Positions 14,776-17,769 of a DNA stretch of 17,769 nt are shown here, piece after piece. The translations under genes and the position numbers were made by a program. How positions within the stretch are numbered: position 1 is the stretch's first letter; the number at the start of each line of letters is the position of its first letter. The stretch is from Moduliflexus sp964602655 (GTDB lineage Bacteria; Moduliflexota; Moduliflexia; Moduliflexales; Moduliflexaceae), in assembly GCA_964602655.1 (NCBI GenBank), contig CAZRSF010000098.1:1-17769 (forward strand), written 5' to 3'. Below the pieces are notes generated by a model that worked only from the letters and a program-made list of their open reading frames with translations, searched no databases and had not been told where the DNA came from.

Positions 14776-17658
14776 TCACACGGCTCCAATCAAATCGACG
14801 ACCGCATTGATAAAAGAGTCATCCTGAAAACTGCTTTTCGTCAAGTAATAATCCGCTCCGGCGTCAAGCCCTTGCAGCCGATGTTCTTCGGTATCTTTAT
14901 ACGAGACGATAATGACCGGAATCTTTTTTAACTCATCATGCTGTTTGATCTGCCTGACGAATTCGATCCCGTTCATGCGAGGCATGTCCACATCCGAGAC
15001 GACAAGGTCGAATTCCTCTGAGCGCAGCGCATTCCACCCGGCCAAACCGTCAACTGCGACTTCGACGTGAAATCCTTTATTTTCCAACAGCTTGCGTTCC
15101 ATCTCTCGCACCGTAATCGAATCATCTACCACCAGAATCCGTTTGACGACAGCCTCATCGCGCTCTTCATCGGAGATATGCAATTTACCGAATCGTTTTT
15201 TGGTCAGTAATTTATCCACCGACCGCACGAGGTCTTCGACATCGAAAATCAGGATCGGCGATCCGTCCAGCATGACCGCGACGGCGCTGATATCCGGCAC
15301 TTTTCCGAGGCGCTGATCCAATGGCCGCACAACGAGATCGCATTCTCCGACAAATTTATCTACCAGCAGCCCGTACAGATTCGACCGGTCAGTAATCACG
15401 ACCACCGGCAATTGATCCGCCTGCTTGACGGACGCATGCGTCAGTTCCAGCACTTCATGCACGTTGACCATTGACACATTTTCATCGTCGAACCGGAAGT
15501 ATTGACGGTCTTCCACCGTGTCAATGTCTTCTTTCGACAGGAGCAGACAGCGTTCGATTCGCGCCAATGGGAAGGCATACGGCTCTCCGGCAATTTCCAC
15601 CAGAAATGTCCGAATCACGGATAATGTGAGGGGGAGTTCCAAATAAAAACTGACGCCTTTGCCGGGGCGGGAGGTTACTCGGACGACGCCGCCGACTTCA
15701 TGCACCATATTATCCACGACATCCAGCCCCACGCCGCGCCCGGAGATTTCCGTGACATGCTCGGCGGTGGAAAAACCGGGCAAAAAGAGGAATTTCAGCA
15801 GTTCCGGTTCGGTCAAATGATTGACCATGTCGGCGTTCGCCAGCCCTTTCCTGATAATTTTCTGACGCAGTTTATGCACGTCAATCCCGCGCCCATCGTC
15901 TGAGACCGTAATCAGCAGCATCCCGGAGCGATGCGACGCTTCAAGCCGGATTGCGCCGACATCAGGCTTTCCGGCGGACAGGCGCTCTTCGGGAAATTCA
16001 AGGCCGTGATCCACCGCGTTGCGTAATAGATGCGTCAGCGGCGCATCGAGTTTTTCTAAAATATCCCGATCCACTTCGGTGGCTTTGCCGACAATATCCA
16101 ACTGGACTTTTTTGCCGAGTTCCCGCGCCAAATCCCGCACCATGCGCGGAAATCCGCGAATGCCATCGGAAAACGGACGCATGCGAATGCCGATCACTTC
16201 ATGATACAGGCGATCCGAAAGGGTGGCGGACGTGCTGCCGAACATCTCCAATTGGTTCAATCGCGCCGCCAGCGTCGTATGGGCGTCTTTGGCTTTTTCG
16301 CGGACAGTCAGCACGAGGTTGCGAACAGCCTCGCTTTGCTGCTCATGGCGTGTCAGTTCTCGCAATTTTTCCAGCAGCGAGAAAAGTTCGCGATGCGTTT
16401 TCTTCAGCGTCAGTAACGATTCCAGATATGACGGAAGCCAGCGGGAACTGACCACCACTTCTCCTGCTAATCCCATCAGCCGTTCGATTTTCGCGGCAGT
16501 GACGCGCACGGTGCGATCCTTGCTTTCCCCTTTTTTATTGTCCGCTTTGCTTTCCAACGCGGGCGAATGCATCTGCGCGTCCGATGCGGCGTCTTCCGCC
16601 TCGTCGTCAGGCGTTGGCTTCGTCAAGGCCGGCGGGTTCGACGATGTGGCCGCGTCGTTTTCGTGATACACTGTTGACGTGGTTTGCGAGGATGGCGACA
16701 GGGCGTTGTCTCTGCCCTGCGAAAACTCTTCAAGCTGGCGAAGCACGCTATCCGATTTTTCTTCCGTTCTCTGCGAAAGCTGCCGATTTTCCGTCGAGGC
16801 TTTAGCAATCTCGCGCAACACGTCAAGCCCATCGTTCACGGCGGCGATATGCGCGGGATCAGGCGTATGCTGCCGTTTCCGCATTTCCTGAAAATAGGCG
16901 ACCATCGCCTCTGCCAACGTCGTGGCGTTCTCAATGGCGACAATCTGCGCGCCGCCTTTGATGGAATGGAGCGTCTGAAGAATTCCGTCCAGTTTTTCAG
17001 CCGGGTCTGTGCCATTCTGAAGGGTTTCAAGCATTTTACCGATCATGGTCGTATGAATTTCGACCTCTGATCGGAAAAATGCCCGCATCGAAGCGTCGGG
17101 ATCGCCGCCGAAAGCCGTCGCGTTATCAGCCGGTTCGGGGAGGGGCGATGATTCCGGGGCTTCAACGATGGATGGCGGTTCGGCAACGGCCTGAACGACC
17201 GGGGGCGACGTTCGAGATTCCGCGGATGCGCCCGCGCTTCCGGGATGAAGAATGCCCGTTAATGCCGCAATCGCACGCTCGATATCCTCATGATGCGCCT
17301 GAAGCCATTCGGAATCGGCTTCAGCGGTCGCATCGGAAATTTCTCGAATCAAATCCGCGCCGCGAAACAGCAAATCTATATGCGACGATTGGAACGTCAC
17401 CTGACGGCGCTGCGCGGCGACAAAACAATCTTCCATCACATGCGAGAGCCGCACGACATGATCCAAATCAACAATCCGCGCGCCGCCTTTGATGGAATGC
17501 ACCGCGCGCATCAACGCATCTAATTTATCCATCGCCGTCGGGGTTTGCTCAAGCGCTAACAACCCGTCGTTCAGCGTGGCGAGATGGGTCTCCAACTCCG
17601 TGCGAAAGAGATCCATCATTGAAAAATCCGCAAAATCCGTCTGTCCTCCGTGTGTCAT
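14776..17658 (-). CDS. Hybrid CheA histidine kinase with two HPt domains and C-terminal REC (WspE-like)
   Basis: 960 aa. Two HPt domains each carry HSIKGGA: H54 (domain about 10-135) and H231 (about 186-290). A low-complexity acidic/Pro linker follows (about 295-375), then dimerisation and HATPase (about 380-700) with the N box LLRNAVDHGLE, VSDDGRGID and GRGVGLDVVD. A CheW-like coupling domain (about 705-835) and a receiver (about 840-960; D845/D846, phospho-acceptor D889, K941) complete it. It autophosphorylates on His from receptor-array input and passes phosphate to the regulators encoded after it. Fused REC and neighbours match WspE; the second HPt does not. An AAGGAG site precedes the ATG, which overlaps the CheW stop as ATGA. 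Confidence 0.95.
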   Translation of the reverse strand: MTHGGQTDFADFSMMDLFRTELETHLATLNDGLLALEQTPTAMDKLDALMRAVHSIKGGARIVDLDHVVRLSHVMEDCFVAAQRRQVTFQSSHIDLLFRGADLIREISDATAEADSEWLQAHHEDIERAIAALTGILHPGSAGASAESRTSPPVVQAVAEPPSIVEAPESSPLPEPADNATAFGGDPDASMRAFFRSEVEIHTTMIGKMLETLQNGTDPAEKLDGILQTLHSIKGGAQIVAIENATTLAEAMVAYFQEMRKRQHTPDPAHIAAVNDGLDVLREIAKASTENRQLSQRTEEKSDSVLRQLEEFSQGRDNALSPSSQTTSTVYHENDAATSSNPPALTKPTPDDEAEDAASDAQMHSPALESKADNKKGESKDRTVRVTAAKIERLMGLAGEVVVSSRWLPSYLESLLTLKKTHRELFSLLEKLRELTRHEQQSEAVRNLVLTVREKAKDAHTTLAARLNQLEMFGSTSATLSDRLYHEVIGIRMRPFSDGIRGFPRMVRDLARELGKKVQLDIVGKATEVDRDILEKLDAPLTHLLRNAVDHGLEFPEERLSAGKPDVGAIRLEASHRSGMLLITVSDDGRGIDVHKLRQKIIRKGLANADMVNHLTEPELLKFLFLPGFSTAEHVTEISGRGVGLDVVDNMVHEVGGVVRVTSRPGKGVSFYLELPLTLSVIRTFLVEIAGEPYAFPLARIERCLLLSKEDIDTVEDRQYFRFDDENVSMVNVHEVLELTHASVKQADQLPVVVITDRSNLYGLLVDKFVGECDLVVRPLDQRLGKVPDISAVAVMLDGSPILIFDVEDLVRSVDKLLTKKRFGKLHISDEERDEAVVKRILVVDDSITVREMERKLLENKGFHVEVAVDGLAGWNALRSEEFDLVVSDVDMPRMNGIEFVRQIKQHDELKKIPVIIVSYKDTEEHRLQGLDAGADYYLTKSSFQDDSFINAVVDLIGAV

Positions 17659-17769
17659 TTGACGCTCCTTGCCAGATTATGCAGCAGCAATTCGTCATCC
17701 AAAAAGGCGACCTGTCTTTGATCCCATTGAAAGATGCCTTTCGTAAAGGTGGTTTTGGCCTTCGCCACT
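17655..17769 (-). CDS. CheW-like coupling protein, C-terminal end only
   Basis: The last 37 residues of a gene entering from the right edge: TKGIFQWDQRQVAFLDDELL, then a short tail and TGA. The pattern (strand, then L-D-x-x-x-L-L) fits the end of a CheW domain that ties kinase to chemoreceptor. The stop overlaps the cheA start by four bases. In a Wsp-type operon a CheW (WspD) would be expected here. The call rests on a short piece plus context. Confidence 0.6.
   Translation of the reverse strand, partial: VAKAKTTFTKGIFQWDQRQVAFLDDELLLHNLARSVK

Overview
The window looks like part of the chromosome of a Gram-negative (diderm) bacterium. It encodes an outer-membrane beta-barrel, a periplasmic LolA-like protein, the peptidoglycan glycosyltransferase MtgA, and a chemosensory array operon. 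The mix of signalling genes, Uma2 and Rpn-type nucleases, RHS debris and palindromic intergenic repeats suggests a large-genome environmental bacterium. A KSB3/Modulibacteria-like or similar deep-branching lineage is possible, but this is a guess that the sequence alone cannot settle.

Left part (1-5126, plus strand): an envelope transport cluster. It holds the 3' part of an MMPL/RND exporter, a Uma2-family nuclease-fold protein, a LolA-like 'outer membrane lipoprotein-sorting' protein, and a DUF1302-like outer-membrane barrel. RND + LolA-like + barrel is a recurring trio thought to move hydrophobic cargo across the envelope. The Uma2 gene sits inside it. The gap before the barrel gene is filled by a roughly 326-bp nested inverted repeat, and the gap before the LolA-like gene by three small hairpins.

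Middle (5357-10040): mtgA is followed by a patchwork island. A 95-bp direct repeat (93/95 identical), which includes the last 21 codons of mtgA, occurs at 6074-6168 and again at 9463-9557. Between the copies lie a one-helix hypothetical gene, a PD-(D/E)XK (Rpn/PDDEXK_2) transposase-family gene, a frameshifted RHS core remnant, an AT-rich four-helix membrane protein with HEAT-like repeats, a second 55-bp direct repeat, and another RHS scrap. The right copy of the 95-bp repeat ends exactly on the stop codon of a convergent minus-strand gene. This suggests an original mtgA>-<STAS-like arrangement that was split by the insertion.

Right part (10195-17769, minus strand): one operon-like set transcribed right to left. 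It contains the tail of a CheW, a CheA hybrid with two HPt domains and a C-terminal receiver, a WspF-like CheB, a REC-GAF-GGDEF diguanylate cyclase, a stand-alone cyclic-nucleotide-binding protein, and a REC-class III nucleotide cyclase with a PilZ-like tail. The order CheW-CheA/REC-CheB-REC/GGDEF matches the Wsp surface-sensing pathway (WspD-E-F-R). This version adds a second output branch. The two response regulators carry near-duplicate receivers, so one kinase may drive both c-di-GMP and cNMP synthesis, with the small CNB protein as a local cNMP receptor. The cyclase has Glu at the position where adenylate cyclases have Lys, so GTP is a plausible substrate. This dual-output Wsp-like operon is the most interesting system in the window.
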